DNA of 64,000 bases, from the NCBI GenBank assembly GCA_964498925.1, contig CAZCKD010000001.1:1-64000 (forward strand), read 5' to 3'. The notes under the pieces are model-generated. The model was not told the DNA's origin. It did no database searches and worked only from the letters and a program-made list of their open reading frames with translations. The translations under genes were made by a program, and so were the position numbers. This DNA comes from Granulosicoccus sp964498925 (GTDB lineage: Bacteria; Pseudomonadota; Gammaproteobacteria; Granulosicoccales; Granulosicoccaceae). Position 1 is the first letter of the stretch. Every line of letters starts with the position of its first letter. This document shows, piece after piece, positions 1 through 9,008 of the stretch.

Positions 1-214
1 CTATCGGGTTTCCCAGCCACTCGATTTGACCTTCGTCGATATCCGCTAATCCGATCAGCGCTCTGAGCAAGGTTGTTTTTCCGCTACCGTTGCTGCCCTG
101 TATTTGCACGATGGCTGACTGTGGCACGGTGACTTCGACGTCATCGAGAATCAGATTATCACCCCGCCAAAGCTCGATTCCTTTAGCGGATAAAAGCGGT
201 AAAGTTTCGTTCAC
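1..214 (-). CDS. ccmA: Heme exporter ATP-binding subunit CcmA (N-terminal fragment)
   Basis: The first 71 codons of an ABC-type ATPase run off the left edge of the window. The Walker A motif GSNGSGKT lies at residues 40-47 and is followed by LLRALIGL and a W-x-G-x-P-I segment, the spacing seen in CcmA. CcmA with CcmB drives the cytochrome c maturation system at the inner membrane. The start is a GTG whose first bases overlap the TGA stop of the upstream DUF1285 gene (GTGA), so the two are translationally coupled. Only the nucleotide-binding N-terminus is visible. Another small ABC ATPase cannot be fully excluded, but the W-x-G-x-P-I stretch favours CcmA. Confidence 0.75.
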   Translation of the reverse strand, partial: MNETLPLLSAKGIELWRGDNLILDDVEVTVPQSAIVQIQGSNGSGKTTLLRALIGLADIDEGQIEWLGNPI

Positions 215-762
215 TTTGAATTTCCGGCATCACTTAATTTCATAAAAATCCCGCTGGAAACCACACCGATCTGATCATCTCGTTGTTCTACCCACTCGGC
301 TAATTCATAGTAGGCACTGCGGTTTATCAATGCGTAAAGGGAGTCCCTCACCTCGACATACGGAGAGGGTTCGCCGTCGGGCTGATCGTAACGAACCGTT
401 ATCAGGTGGTCAGCGTCTGCAATAACCTTATCATCTACATTGGTTGTAAACACCAAGGTTTGTTCATCAGCAGTTCCACGCTTCTCAACCAGAGTTGCAA
501 TAAACGGCGCATCTTCGACATCAATGCGCAACCGTTCCTGCGGTGTCACTAGATAGGTTTCTCCATCATCCACTCTCAAAACCGTGGAGAACAATTTCAC
601 CATTCTATCGCGCTGTATCAGCGACCCCTGGTAATACCAATCGCCATTTCGGGCAATACGCATATCTATGTCGCGGGTAACCGATGGATTCCACAGATGA
701 ACCGGTGGCAGCGCTTTGGTTGACACTGCATCCGCTATGGCATCCAGAGTCTGCGACGTCAT
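211..762 (-). CDS. DUF1285 family protein
   Basis: This is a 183-residue soluble protein. The N-terminal part has the family hallmarks PPVHLWNP, DIDMRIARNGDWYYQGS and LFSTVLRVDDGETYLVTPQE, followed by VEDAPFIATLV. DUF1285 proteins are small beta-rich proteins of unknown biochemical role, widespread in Proteobacteria. There is no signal peptide or membrane segment. The start codon overlaps the stop of the acetoacetate-CoA ligase gene as ATGA and its own stop overlaps the ccmA start, so it is the middle gene of a tightly coupled run. Family assignment is by motif recognition and the function is unknown. Confidence 0.8.
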   Translation of the reverse strand: MTSQTLDAIADAVSTKALPPVHLWNPSVTRDIDMRIARNGDWYYQGSLIQRDRMVKLFSTVLRVDDGETYLVTPQERLRIDVEDAPFIATLVEKRGTADEQTLVFTTNVDDKVIADADHLITVRYDQPDGEPSPYVEVRDSLYALINRSAYYELAEWVEQRDDQIGVVSSGIFMKLSDAGNSK

Positions 763-2741
763 GATTGTAGTTCGGGTAAATTTTCGTAGAGCTTAAGTGC
801 TTCAGGATTTGCCAGCGCTTCAATATTATCGATGGAGTCCCCGTGAACGACTTTTCTAACCGCAAGCTCGACTATTTTTCCACTTCGCGTTCTCGGTATA
901 TCGCTGACTTGGACAATGCGAGCCGGCACATGCCTCGGGGTGGTTTGTTCTCGAATATGGGATTTCAGGCGAGTTTGCAGATCATCATCCAGCGTTAGCT
1001 CATCTCGAAGTCGCACAAATAAAACAACGCGAACATCAGAGTTCCATTGTTGACCGATAACCAGAGCCTCGACAACCTCATCAAACGATTCCACTTGCCG
1101 ATAAATTTCAGCGGTACCGATTCGAACCCCACCTGGATTTAAAACCGCATCGGACCTGCCGTAAATGATCAGCCCGCCAGTTTCCGACTCAGCGACATAG
1201 TCACCGTGACACCACACGTTAGGAAATTTTTCGAAATAAGCCGCGTGATAACGACTGCCGTCATCATCACCAAAAAAACCGGTTGGCATGCACGGGAATG
1301 GTTTAGCACACACAAGCTCTCCCTTCTCACCGGCAGGCAGTGCTTTTCCGTCATCGCTATACACTTGAATATCCATACCCAGGCCTTTGCATTGCAACTC
1401 ACCACGATAAACCGGTACCGCAGGATTACCCAAGATAAAACACGACACGATATCCGTACCGCCGGACATCGATGAGAGACACAAATCCGAGCCAATGTGT
1501 TTATAAACGTAGTCAAAACTTTCAGGCACCAGAGGTGAGCCAGTGGACAGTACACTTTTAAGTGCCGGTAACTGATGAGTATCGATGGGTGAAATACCCG
1601 CCTTGTTACAGGCATCGATGAACTTTGCAGAGGTACCGAATTGCGTCATTCCGCTTTCCTGCGCAAAATCAAATAAAGTATTGCCATCAGGATGGAACGG
1701 CGAACCATCGTACAAAAGTATCGTCCCTTTACAAGCGAGTGCAGACACCAACCAGTTCCACATCATCCAACCGCAGGTGGTGAAGAAGAAAATTTTATCT
1801 CCGGGTTTTAAATCAACGTGAAACAGATGTTCTTTGACATGCTGAAGCAAGGTGCCGCCCGCGCCATGGACAATACATTTAGGTTTGCCGGTCGTGCCCG
1901 AACTGAACATGATGTACAGAGGGTGATCAAACGGAAGCTGCTCAAAATGAATGGGCGCATCAGCACTATTAACGGCAGCGTCATCTTGTAGAATTTGATC
2001 GTAACTAACCGCTATCGATGCAGCGCGGCCAGAAAGGCTTGCTGACGCTTTGATAAACGATACGACGATCACCGCATTGATACTGGTCACCGATTCTGCC
2101 AGCTCACTGGCGACGGTTAAAGAATCATGCTGTTTACCCGCATAGTGGTAACCATCAGCGGTTATTAATACCTTGGGCTCGATTTGACCAAAGCGATCCA
2201 TTACGCCATTGATTCCAAAGTCCGGGGAGCAGGATGACCAAACGGCACCGATGCTACTGGTTGCCAACATGGCAATAAGTGATTCGGGAATGTTAGGCAT
2301 AAAGCCCGCGACACGATCGCCGACGCCGACACCAGCTTTGCGAAGAGCGGTCGCCACTGCCCTGACTTGCTGATAAAGCTCCGGGCGGCTCATGGTTCGC
2401 ATATCACCTTCTTCGCCTTTGAACATCAGCGCATCTGACGCAGCGTCCTGGCGCAGCAGATTTTCAGCAAAGTTTAATTTTGCTTCTGAAAACCATCGAG
2501 CCCCGGGCATTTTTTCCGGGTTCTCCAAAATTTGATTGCCGCGGGTTTCGCTTTTTATATCGGCATATTCCCAGAGCAAACTCCAGAACTCAGCAGATTG
2601 TTCGACAGACCACGTATGTAGTTCCTGAAAATCACCGAGCGATAAGTTGAAACGCTGATTAACGAGGTGTCGAAAGATCTCGACGTGTGCCGACGCCGTC
2701 TGTGCTTCGGAGGGAGACCATAAAGGTGTCTGAGCGGCCAT
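759..2741 (-). CDS. Acetoacetate--CoA ligase
   Basis: A 660-residue ANL-superfamily adenylate-forming enzyme that activates acetoacetate to acetoacetyl-CoA with ATP. The N-terminus has the acetyl-CoA-synthetase-type cap (residues about 35-95, FWSLLWEYADI and ARWFSEAKLNFAENLL). The phosphate-binding loop MFSSGTTGKPKCIVHG lies near residues 278-293. The C-terminal swing domain ends with PRTRSGKIVELAVRKVVHG, carrying the catalytic lysine. Length and the WSPS opening match acetoacetyl-CoA synthetases rather than acetyl-CoA synthetases. The gene follows the thioesterase gene by 117 bp and is coupled to DUF1285 downstream. A role in ketone-body or polyhydroxybutyrate carbon use is inferred from the family. 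A related short 3-oxoacid could be the true substrate. Confidence 0.9.
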   Translation of the reverse strand: MAAQTPLWSPSEAQTASAHVEIFRHLVNQRFNLSLGDFQELHTWSVEQSAEFWSLLWEYADIKSETRGNQILENPEKMPGARWFSEAKLNFAENLLRQDAASDALMFKGEEGDMRTMSRPELYQQVRAVATALRKAGVGVGDRVAGFMPNIPESLIAMLATSSIGAVWSSCSPDFGINGVMDRFGQIEPKVLITADGYHYAGKQHDSLTVASELAESVTSINAVIVVSFIKASASLSGRAASIAVSYDQILQDDAAVNSADAPIHFEQLPFDHPLYIMFSSGTTGKPKCIVHGAGGTLLQHVKEHLFHVDLKPGDKIFFFTTCGWMMWNWLVSALACKGTILLYDGSPFHPDGNTLFDFAQESGMTQFGTSAKFIDACNKAGISPIDTHQLPALKSVLSTGSPLVPESFDYVYKHIGSDLCLSSMSGGTDIVSCFILGNPAVPVYRGELQCKGLGMDIQVYSDDGKALPAGEKGELVCAKPFPCMPTGFFGDDDGSRYHAAYFEKFPNVWCHGDYVAESETGGLIIYGRSDAVLNPGGVRIGTAEIYRQVESFDEVVEALVIGQQWNSDVRVVLFVRLRDELTLDDDLQTRLKSHIREQTTPRHVPARIVQVSDIPRTRSGKIVELAVRKVVHGDSIDNIEALANPEALKLYENLPELQS

Positions 2742-2858
2742 GTCTAAATAAACCTAAGTAAGCGTCCGTGCAACGGAATAGCGAAACGAAGAAACAAAAT
2801 ATTGACTTTATATTACTGCATACCTATTGAGCCAAACGGCTCGATACAAAGCTTGTGA

Positions 2859-3299
2859 CTAACACTGACGAATATCAGTATCGGCCACAGGCTTATCGAC
2901 GGGCCGCGGCTTGCCATCTGGATCCAGTGCGACAAAGGTAAACAGCCCCTCGGTTACCTGCTCCTGAATATCCAGCCGCTGACGACGAACCCAAGTCTCG
3001 ACACTCACCATGATTGAGGTTGTGCCAATCTCATGTGTCGCGCAGTAGCAGCTTACCTCATCACCCACATTGACTGGTTTGTAGAATTTCATTGCAGTGA
3101 CCGCCACGGTTGCCACTCGCCCTTGCGCCACAAAAAACGCGTGAGTACCACCCGCGAGATCCATTTGGGATAAAATCCAGCCCCCAAATATGTCTCCGTT
3201 TGGATTGGTATCAGCGGGCATCGCAATGGTTCGAAGCGATGCAGGGATTTTATTACGATCGATATGAACTGTGTCGACAGGAATTTCGATAGTGGTCAT
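2859..3299 (-). CDS. YciA-type acyl-CoA thioesterase
   Basis: A 146-residue single hot-dog domain protein. Residues about 22-50 read LRTIAMPADTNPNGDIFGGWILSQMDLAGG, the conserved helix-containing stretch of YciA-type acyl-CoA hydrolases. The aspartate in the hot-dog helix (the D of MDLAGG) is the expected catalytic residue. The family cleaves a broad range of acyl-CoAs in the cytoplasm. The start ATG overlaps the TAA stop of the PaaK-like ligase gene (TAATG), so the two are coupled. Sitting at the end of a run with two acyl-CoA ligases, it probably recycles CoA or relieves acyl-CoA build-up. That role is inferred from context. Confidence 0.85.
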   Translation of the reverse strand: MTTIEIPVDTVHIDRNKIPASLRTIAMPADTNPNGDIFGGWILSQMDLAGGTHAFFVAQGRVATVAVTAMKFYKPVNVGDEVSCYCATHEIGTTSIMVSVETWVRRQRLDIQEQVTEGLFTFVALDPDGKPRPVDKPVADTDIRQC

Positions 3300-4558
3300 T
3301 AAGATTCCTCATACTTCCTCTGATCGTCAACAACAATGCCATCATTGGGGATGTCATTGACGATGCTGACGGTTCCGCTGAGATTAGTCGCAGCTTTTAA
3401 AGCGTCTTCCAGCTTTTGAGATATTCCCTCAGTTGAACTAGCAGCCCCTGTTATTGATTGATCCAGCACAACATTCAGCTGCATAACATCCTTATCATTT
3501 TCACGACTGACAACAACTCGCCAACGTTTAAGCTCCGGAAATTGTGCGGGCAAACCATTCAATTGCACCGGATCAATAAACATCCCTTTCACTTTTACAC
3601 GTTGATCTGCGCGCCCTTTCCAACCGGACAATCGCATTTGTGTTCGACCACAAGGGCTTGGTTCGGCAATTTGGGATGACAAATCGCCGGTGCCGAATCT
3701 GATGAGCGGGTAAGCACTGTTCAAGCGCGTGACAACGATCTCTCCAATCTCACCCATTGAAACCGGAATATTGGTGCCCGGAACGAGAATCTCGACAATA
3801 AGATCTTCATTAACAACAAGGCCGGGATGAACCACGCCCTCGCTCGCTGTCTCGTAAGCAATGACACCGATATCAGCAACCGCATAAGCCTGCTGTACAT
3901 GAATACCTTGTTCCTGATAGCGAGTTCTCATCGCGGGGAATAGCGCACCGCCAGAGACTAAAGCATGAGTCACCGAACTCAGAGGCTGTCCTTCCTCGTT
4001 AGCGTGGTCTAGAAGAATCTGCAGATAATCGGGCGTACCGACATAGACCTGAGGCTGCAGCTGCCGCATAGCCTGAACTTGTGTCTCAGTACCTCCGGCA
4101 CCTGCTGGAAATACAATACACCCAAGCGCTCTCGCACCTTCATCGAGGATAAATCCACCCGGTGTCAGATGGTAGGAAAACGCATTATGAATTTTGTGTC
4201 CCCGTTCAATACCTGCCGCCGCCAATGCCCGCGCCGCAAGCCACGGATCAGTTCCTGAAAGTTGTGGTTCCCAGACAGGACCCGGCGACATAAATAAACG
4301 ACCACCAGCAAGTCGCGACTCATCGACAAAACCGCCGAATGGAGGATTCTCTTGCTGAGCCTGCATAAGATCTGACTTTCTTAAAACAGGCAGTTTTTCT
4401 AGAGCCGCTCGATCCTTGACCGAGGAGAGATCACAAGCCTGCAGATGTTTGGCAAGCCCCGGACAAGTCGCGGCGGCCTCCGTCAGTCGTTCGGGAAATT
4501 GATGAAACAGGCTGCTTTCGCGCGCCGAGGGAGATTGCGTATCCAGCTCATCGAACAT
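3299..4558 (-). CDS. PaaK-like AMP-dependent ligase
   Basis: A 419-residue protein of the phenylacetate-CoA ligase / coenzyme F390 synthetase branch of the ANL superfamily. Features seen are LPVLRKSDLM near residue 60, an AGGTETQVQAM phosphate-binding region around residue 140, the LVSGGALFPAMRTRYQEQGI segment, the motif IRFGTGDLS and the C-terminal VKVKGMFIDPVQL. These are all typical of PaaK relatives. It presumably makes an acyl-CoA from an aromatic or other carboxylic acid. It lies 85 bp after the LivF-like gene at the end of the importer run. Such PaaK-like genes are often found beside Liv-type transporters. Specificity cannot be read from the sequence. Confidence 0.75.
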   Translation of the reverse strand: MFDELDTQSPSARESSLFHQFPERLTEAAATCPGLAKHLQACDLSSVKDRAALEKLPVLRKSDLMQAQQENPPFGGFVDESRLAGGRLFMSPGPVWEPQLSGTDPWLAARALAAAGIERGHKIHNAFSYHLTPGGFILDEGARALGCIVFPAGAGGTETQVQAMRQLQPQVYVGTPDYLQILLDHANEEGQPLSSVTHALVSGGALFPAMRTRYQEQGIHVQQAYAVADIGVIAYETASEGVVHPGLVVNEDLIVEILVPGTNIPVSMGEIGEIVVTRLNSAYPLIRFGTGDLSSQIAEPSPCGRTQMRLSGWKGRADQRVKVKGMFIDPVQLNGLPAQFPELKRWRVVVSRENDKDVMQLNVVLDQSITGAASSTEGISQKLEDALKAATNLSGTVSIVNDIPNDGIVVDDQRKYEES

Positions 4559-4606
4559 GGTGAAGCCTGTTTTATCGAGTTGTTTAATTGATAGAGGAAT
4601 GAGCGT

Positions 4607-4649
4607 GCCGTAAGCAACCGCCTTAGAACTGCCGTTAACTTGCTTAGGC
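4607..4649 (-). other. Stem-loop between the livF-like and paaK-like genes
   Basis: GCC-TAAGCAA at 4607-4617 (with one bulged G at 4610) pairs with TTGCTTA-GGC at 4640-4649, a 10-bp stem around a 22-base loop. The 3' end overlaps the stop codon of the LivF-like gene. There is no T-run, so this is more likely an mRNA-stabilising or attenuating stem than a terminator. Confidence 0.3.
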
Positions 4650-5480
4650 TAACCAGCGTTTACGACGTTTGTAGTGTTTAACATTTTTGAAACTACGACG
4701 CCCTTCTCCACCTGTCCCTAAATAGAATTCTTTGACATCCGCATTTTCTCGAAGCTCATCACCCGTGCCATCAAGCACAACACGACCGGATTCAAGAATG
4801 TAACCGTAGGTCGCGTACTTTAAAGCGATATTAGTGTTCTGCTCTGCGAGAAGAAACGATACACCGGTATCCACATTCAATTTCTTCACGATATCGAATA
4901 TCTCTTCAACCAGTTGTGGCGCAAGCCCCATGGATGGTTCATCAAGCAATATCATCGACGGCTTGGACATCAATGCACGTCCAATGGCACACATTTGCTG
5001 CTCACCACCCGATGTGTAGCCCGCTTGTGAGCTTTTTCGTTCTCGCAAACGTGGAAAGTAGTCATACACCATTTCCAGATCGCGCTTGATAGCCGCCTTA
5101 CCGTCTTTGCGCGTAAACGCGCCTGTGAGTAAATTTTCTTCGATACTTAAATGACCGAAGCAATGTCGCCCTTCCATAACTTGGATGCAACCGCGCCGAA
5201 CGAGTTCGTTCGGAGACAATGATTGAACCTCATCACCGCGGAATTCAATACTGCCTTTCGTCACTTCTCCACGCTCTGCGTGTAGTAAATTGGATATCGC
5301 TTTAAGCGTGGTTGTTTTACCCGCACCGTTTGCACCCAGAATAGCGACAATGCCGCCTTCAGGTACATGTAGCGAGACACCTTTCAATACCAATATGACG
5401 TGGTCGTAGATGACCTCGATATTGTTAACACTCAGGATGGTTTTTTCCTGAGTTTGATTATTAGTGACTTCATCCTGCAT
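4644..5480 (-). CDS. Liv-type ABC transporter ATP-binding protein (LivF-like)
   Basis: A 278-residue ABC ATPase. Walker A is GANGAGKTTT (residues about 50-59), the signature is TSGGEQQMCAIGRALMSKP, and Walker B is SMILLDEPSMGLAP followed by the H-loop equivalent LLAEQNTN, a LivF-type variant. The C-terminus ends in a basic tail rich in R, K and Y, beyond the usual LivF length of about 235. It pairs with the LivG-like subunit encoded at 9008-9847 to energise the two permeases. It is separated from the binding-protein gene by 78 bp containing a strong hairpin. Substrate is unknown; the acyl-CoA ligase neighbours argue for a carboxylic acid over an amino acid. Confidence 0.85.
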   Translation of the reverse strand: MQDEVTNNQTQEKTILSVNNIEVIYDHVILVLKGVSLHVPEGGIVAILGANGAGKTTTLKAISNLLHAERGEVTKGSIEFRGDEVQSLSPNELVRRGCIQVMEGRHCFGHLSIEENLLTGAFTRKDGKAAIKRDLEMVYDYFPRLRERKSSQAGYTSGGEQQMCAIGRALMSKPSMILLDEPSMGLAPQLVEEIFDIVKKLNVDTGVSFLLAEQNTNIALKYATYGYILESGRVVLDGTGDELRENADVKEFYLGTGGEGRRSFKNVKHYKRRKRWLA

Positions 5481-5510
5481 CGGATTAGATCCTTTGACAA
5501 ATACTTACCG

Positions 5511-5542
5511 CTGTCGGCTGCACATCAACGTGCAGCCGACAG
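5511..5542 (-). other. Perfect 13-bp hairpin between binding-protein and livF-like genes
   Basis: CTGTCGGCTGCAC at 5511-5523 and GTGCAGCCGACAG at 5530-5542 form a perfect 13-bp stem with a 6-base loop, just after the stop of the substrate-binding protein gene at 5559. There is no T-run on the minus strand. Hairpins in this position in ABC importer operons typically protect the abundant binding-protein mRNA and lower expression of distal genes. Confidence 0.65.
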
Positions 5543-5558
5543 TAAGAAGAACGAACTA

Positions 5559-6860
5559 TTAGCTACAAGCTTGTCCTTTCCAGTCCGGCTTATCAGCAAC
5601 ATAAGCTTCGGCCGCTTCTTCCAACATAGGACGAACAACATCGTTCATTGGAGGAATCAGATCAGATACTTTTTCCCAGTCAGAACCGTTCCACTGCTGG
5701 ATGAAAACTGCACCACCGCCTTCATGATCTTCACATGAACCGACTACCTCACCGGTAAAGCCTTCCAGTCCGAGTTCAGTCAAGCGCTCTTGAGTCAAAT
5801 TGATACCCTCAAGACCGTCTCTCATATCGGCACCGGTAATGATGTTGTTGCCCGTTTTCGCTTGAGCAACTCTGATAGCTTCCGCTAATACAACTGCGTT
5901 AAACATACCGCGGTTGTAAAGAACGTTACCGACATCATCAGCAGAGGCAACCTTACTCTTGCCTTCGTTAACAACGTATTTCAGCATGTCCTGAACAGCA
6001 GGAAAGTCTTGCCCGATACCTGAGAAGTTGGCCGCTAAATAACCTTTACCAGATTCGCCAACCGGCTTTAGATCTGAGTGAGAACCGGCCCACCAGTTAC
6101 CAATGAAACGATCCAATGGATATCGGATTTTGGCCGCTTCTTTAATCGCCGTAGGGTTCATTGCACCCCAACCCCACATGATCATCCAATCAGGACGTTC
6201 CTTACGAACGTTGAGCCACTGAGAACCCTGGTTTTGCATTTCTTTGACACCAACCGGGAACTTGGCAACTTCAAAACCCATTGACTCAGACAACTGGTCA
6301 AGCAAAGGAATGGGCTCTTTGCCGTAGCCGACATCCAGGTAGATAAAGCCAACTTTCTTGCCTTCAATTCCACCGTTGGAGTCGATGTATTTCAGGATAG
6401 AAGATAGCTGGTTCCAATAGGAAGCCGGATATACGAACGTCCAAGGAAATTGCTCGCCTGCAGCAGCCGCTGACAAACCGTATCCCATTGAGAAAACCGG
6501 AATTTCATCGACCGGTGCTTTTGGAATCAGTGCCAGAGTGATACCGGTTGATAGCGGGCTATAGGCTAATGCGCCGTTGCCTTTCGTCGACTCATAACAC
6601 TCAACACCTTTTTGCGTGTTGTAGGCAGTCTCACACTCATCGACGACAATTTTTACGCCGTTGATTCCACCGTCACGCTCATTAAGCATATTAAAATAAT
6701 CGGCATAACCATCCGCAAACGGTGTACCACCACCAGCGAAGGGGCCAGTTCGATACGTCATGGATGGCATGTACATGGAATCCTGCGCTTGCGCGACAGG
6801 CATCCAACTGCCGACGGCTAGTACGCCGGCAGCCAGTGTGGCTAAGGTATATCTTTTCAT
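5559..6860 (-). CDS. Liv-type ABC transporter periplasmic substrate-binding protein
   Basis: A 433-residue secreted binding protein. Residues 1-26 are a signal peptide (basic start, hydrophobic core, cleavage after PVAQAQ). The mature part has the two-lobed Leu/Ile/Val-binding fold: ADGYADYFNMLNERDGGINGVKI, then the YESTKGNGALAYSPLSTG region near residue 100. It delivers the substrate to the permeases from the periplasm. An AGGAGA ribosome site lies nine bases before the ATG. It is followed by a 13-bp hairpin and the LivF-like gene. The ligand is unknown. Location between CoA ligases suggests an organic acid. Confidence 0.88.
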   Translation of the reverse strand: MKRYTLATLAAGVLAVGSWMPVAQAQDSMYMPSMTYRTGPFAGGGTPFADGYADYFNMLNERDGGINGVKIVVDECETAYNTQKGVECYESTKGNGALAYSPLSTGITLALIPKAPVDEIPVFSMGYGLSAAAAGEQFPWTFVYPASYWNQLSSILKYIDSNGGIEGKKVGFIYLDVGYGKEPIPLLDQLSESMGFEVAKFPVGVKEMQNQGSQWLNVRKERPDWMIMWGWGAMNPTAIKEAAKIRYPLDRFIGNWWAGSHSDLKPVGESGKGYLAANFSGIGQDFPAVQDMLKYVVNEGKSKVASADDVGNVLYNRGMFNAVVLAEAIRVAQAKTGNNIITGADMRDGLEGINLTQERLTELGLEGFTGEVVGSCEDHEGGGAVFIQQWNGSDWEKVSDLIPPMNDVVRPMLEEAAEAYVADKPDWKGQACS

Positions 6861-6921
6861 TTTTCGTATTCTCCTGGTGTGGTTTTAATACTTTGACTCA
6901 TTGCAGAGCCATTCAAGATTC

Positions 6922-8007
6922 CTAACTACTGGCATACGGAAACGGCCAGCTACGCAACTTCTCCTTACCCACCTGCCACAACCTGGCGAGACCGTGGGGT
7001 TCTACGATGAGAAAGAAAATTATAAGAACGCCAATGATGATGTTGGTGATGTGCTCCATCGTGGCTGCCAGAATATCCCAGCCCATAAAATTCGGAAGCA
7101 TGCGCATCAATATTGGAAGCACCCAAATAAAAGCGGCGCCTAGAAAGCATCCGAGAATGGATCCCATTCCACCGATAATCACCATAAATAAAATGAGAAA
7201 CGAATGATTGATATCAAAGGATTCTACCTCTGCAGACCCCAGCCACATAAACACCATTAAGGCACCGGCAACACCGCAGTAGTAACTTGAGAACGCAAAT
7301 GCAGAGAGCTTTGCATGTAACGGCCGGACGCCCATAAGTTCGGCTGCGATATCCATATCCCTTATCATCATCCAGCTTCGACCAATACGGCCGCGAAGCA
7401 CATTGGCAGCAACCAGTGCTAACAAAGCAACAATGCCAACGATTAACAAATAACGAACCGTTGGTGTTGCAGACGCTCCCGTAACAGCTATATCGAATAT
7501 TTTACGCTGAGGCACTTCGATAGCACCCGAATCGTTGTAGTTATACAACCAGGCAATTCGAATAAAACACCATTCGAGGAAGAACTGCGCGGCAAGCGTG
7601 GTGATGGCTAGATACAAGCCCTTGATGCGTAGACTCGGCAAGCCGAAAAGCACACCCACCAGTGCTGAAAAAATACCCGATAGTAAAATGATAATTAAAA
7701 TATTTACGTCAGGAAATATCGTGGTTAACTTGTAGCAGGAGTAAGCACCCACTCCCATGAATGCGCCAGTCCCCAGAGACAATTGGCCTGCATACCCCGT
7801 CAAGATGTTAAGCCCGATTGCGGCTAATGCAAAGACTAAGAATGGAATCATGATGGATCCCAGAAAAAAGTCGGTAGCAAAAACGGGAATGATGACAAAC
7901 GTGACCAGCAGAATGACAAAAATTCCTATGCGGTCTTGCAGAATCGGCAGCAGGGCCTGATCGGCCGCATAACTCGTCTTGTACTGACCCGCTTCACGAT
8001 ACAGCAT
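6922..8007 (-). CDS. Liv-type ABC transporter permease (LivM-like)
   Basis: A 361-residue integral membrane protein with about ten hydrophobic segments, beginning with IGIFVILLVTFVIIPVFA at residues about 28-45. The segment LNILTGYAGQLSLGTGAFMGVGAYS is the hallmark of LivM-type permeases, and the EAA-like loop appears near RGRIGRSWMMIRDMDIAAELMGV. It forms the inner-membrane channel with the LivH-like protein. The gene lies 44 bp downstream of the LivH-like gene and 61 bp upstream of the binding-protein gene, in the order G-H-M-K-F. Confidence 0.9.
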   Translation of the reverse strand: MLYREAGQYKTSYAADQALLPILQDRIGIFVILLVTFVIIPVFATDFFLGSIMIPFLVFALAAIGLNILTGYAGQLSLGTGAFMGVGAYSCYKLTTIFPDVNILIIILLSGIFSALVGVLFGLPSLRIKGLYLAITTLAAQFFLEWCFIRIAWLYNYNDSGAIEVPQRKIFDIAVTGASATPTVRYLLIVGIVALLALVAANVLRGRIGRSWMMIRDMDIAAELMGVRPLHAKLSAFAFSSYYCGVAGALMVFMWLGSAEVESFDINHSFLILFMVIIGGMGSILGCFLGAAFIWVLPILMRMLPNFMGWDILAATMEHITNIIIGVLIIFFLIVEPHGLARLWQVGKEKLRSWPFPYASS

Positions 8008-8051
8008 GCGTTCTCTCCCCTATGAGGTCGGCTGATGCAGATGGGAGTAAG

Positions 8052-9008
8052 CTAAACACGTTCGATAATCCTCTCGCCAAATAGCCCCTGTGGGCGGAAA
8101 AGCAGAAAGATTAACGCCAGTACATAGGCGAACCATGCCTCGACGCCGCTACCAAAGAGCGCGCCCCAATACACCTCAAACAACTTTTCACCAATGCCAA
8201 TCATGAGGCCGCCCACAATGGCGCCCGGTATCGATGTGAATCCACCGAGAATTAAGACAGCTAATGCTTTGAGCGCAATGATTTCCAATGCAAAGGACAC
8301 TTCAGATCGTGCGCCCCACATGATGCCCGTGACCAATGCAACAATGCCCGAAGCAAACCAGACAATGGCCCAGATTTGATGCAAGGAGATGCCAACGGAC
8401 AAGGCAGCTTGATGATCGTCCGCTACCGCTCTTAGTGCGCGTCCAATACGCGTTTTGGAGAAGAACACACCCAAGGCCATCACCATCAGTACAGCAATCA
8501 CCGCTGCCGCAATATCAATGTGCTGAAAGATGACAATACCATCGAACACTTCCCAATCAGTCGAGCCGGTTGGCAAGCCTAGTTGCTCAGTGATCATTGG
8601 CTTCGGTTCACCGCCGAAAATTAATTCTCCTGCGCCTTTAAGCACCAGCGTTAAACCAATGGTTGCCATCAGTAGAATGGCATCATGCTGGTTGACTAGC
8701 TTGCGCAGCACCAAACGCTCGATACTGATGGCTAACAAGCCCATGATGCCCAGTGCTAACACCACGGCTAACCAAGCGGGCACGCCTGCAGCATGGAGAC
8801 TCACCAACGCAAGGGCTGCGAAAACCACCATGATGCCCTGTGCAAAATTAAACACACCAGACGCTTTGTAGATAAGCACGAAGCCCAACGCGATAAGCGA
8901 ATACAAAACACCGGCTACAAAACCTTCCCAGATGACCTGCAGTAAAAAGTCCGGGTAAGCCGCCATATCGACAAAAGGTGCAACGAAAATGGAGTTTAAG
9001 AATTCCAT
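8052..9008 (-). CDS. Liv-type ABC transporter permease (LivH-like)
   Basis: A 318-residue permease with about eight hydrophobic segments. Conserved LivH features are GFVAGVLYSLIALGFVLIYKASGVFNFAQG near the N-terminus, the cytoplasmic loop TRIGRALRAVADDHQAALSVGI and the C-terminal FRPQGLFGERIIERV. The start ATG overlaps the TGA stop of the LivG-like gene by one base (TGATG), so expression of the two is coupled. It forms the channel with the LivM-like protein. Confidence 0.9.
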   Translation of the reverse strand: MEFLNSIFVAPFVDMAAYPDFLLQVIWEGFVAGVLYSLIALGFVLIYKASGVFNFAQGIMVVFAALALVSLHAAGVPAWLAVVLALGIMGLLAISIERLVLRKLVNQHDAILLMATIGLTLVLKGAGELIFGGEPKPMITEQLGLPTGSTDWEVFDGIVIFQHIDIAAAVIAVLMVMALGVFFSKTRIGRALRAVADDHQAALSVGISLHQIWAIVWFASGIVALVTGIMWGARSEVSFALEIIALKALAVLILGGFTSIPGAIVGGLMIGIGEKLFEVYWGALFGSGVEAWFAYVLALIFLLFRPQGLFGERIIERV

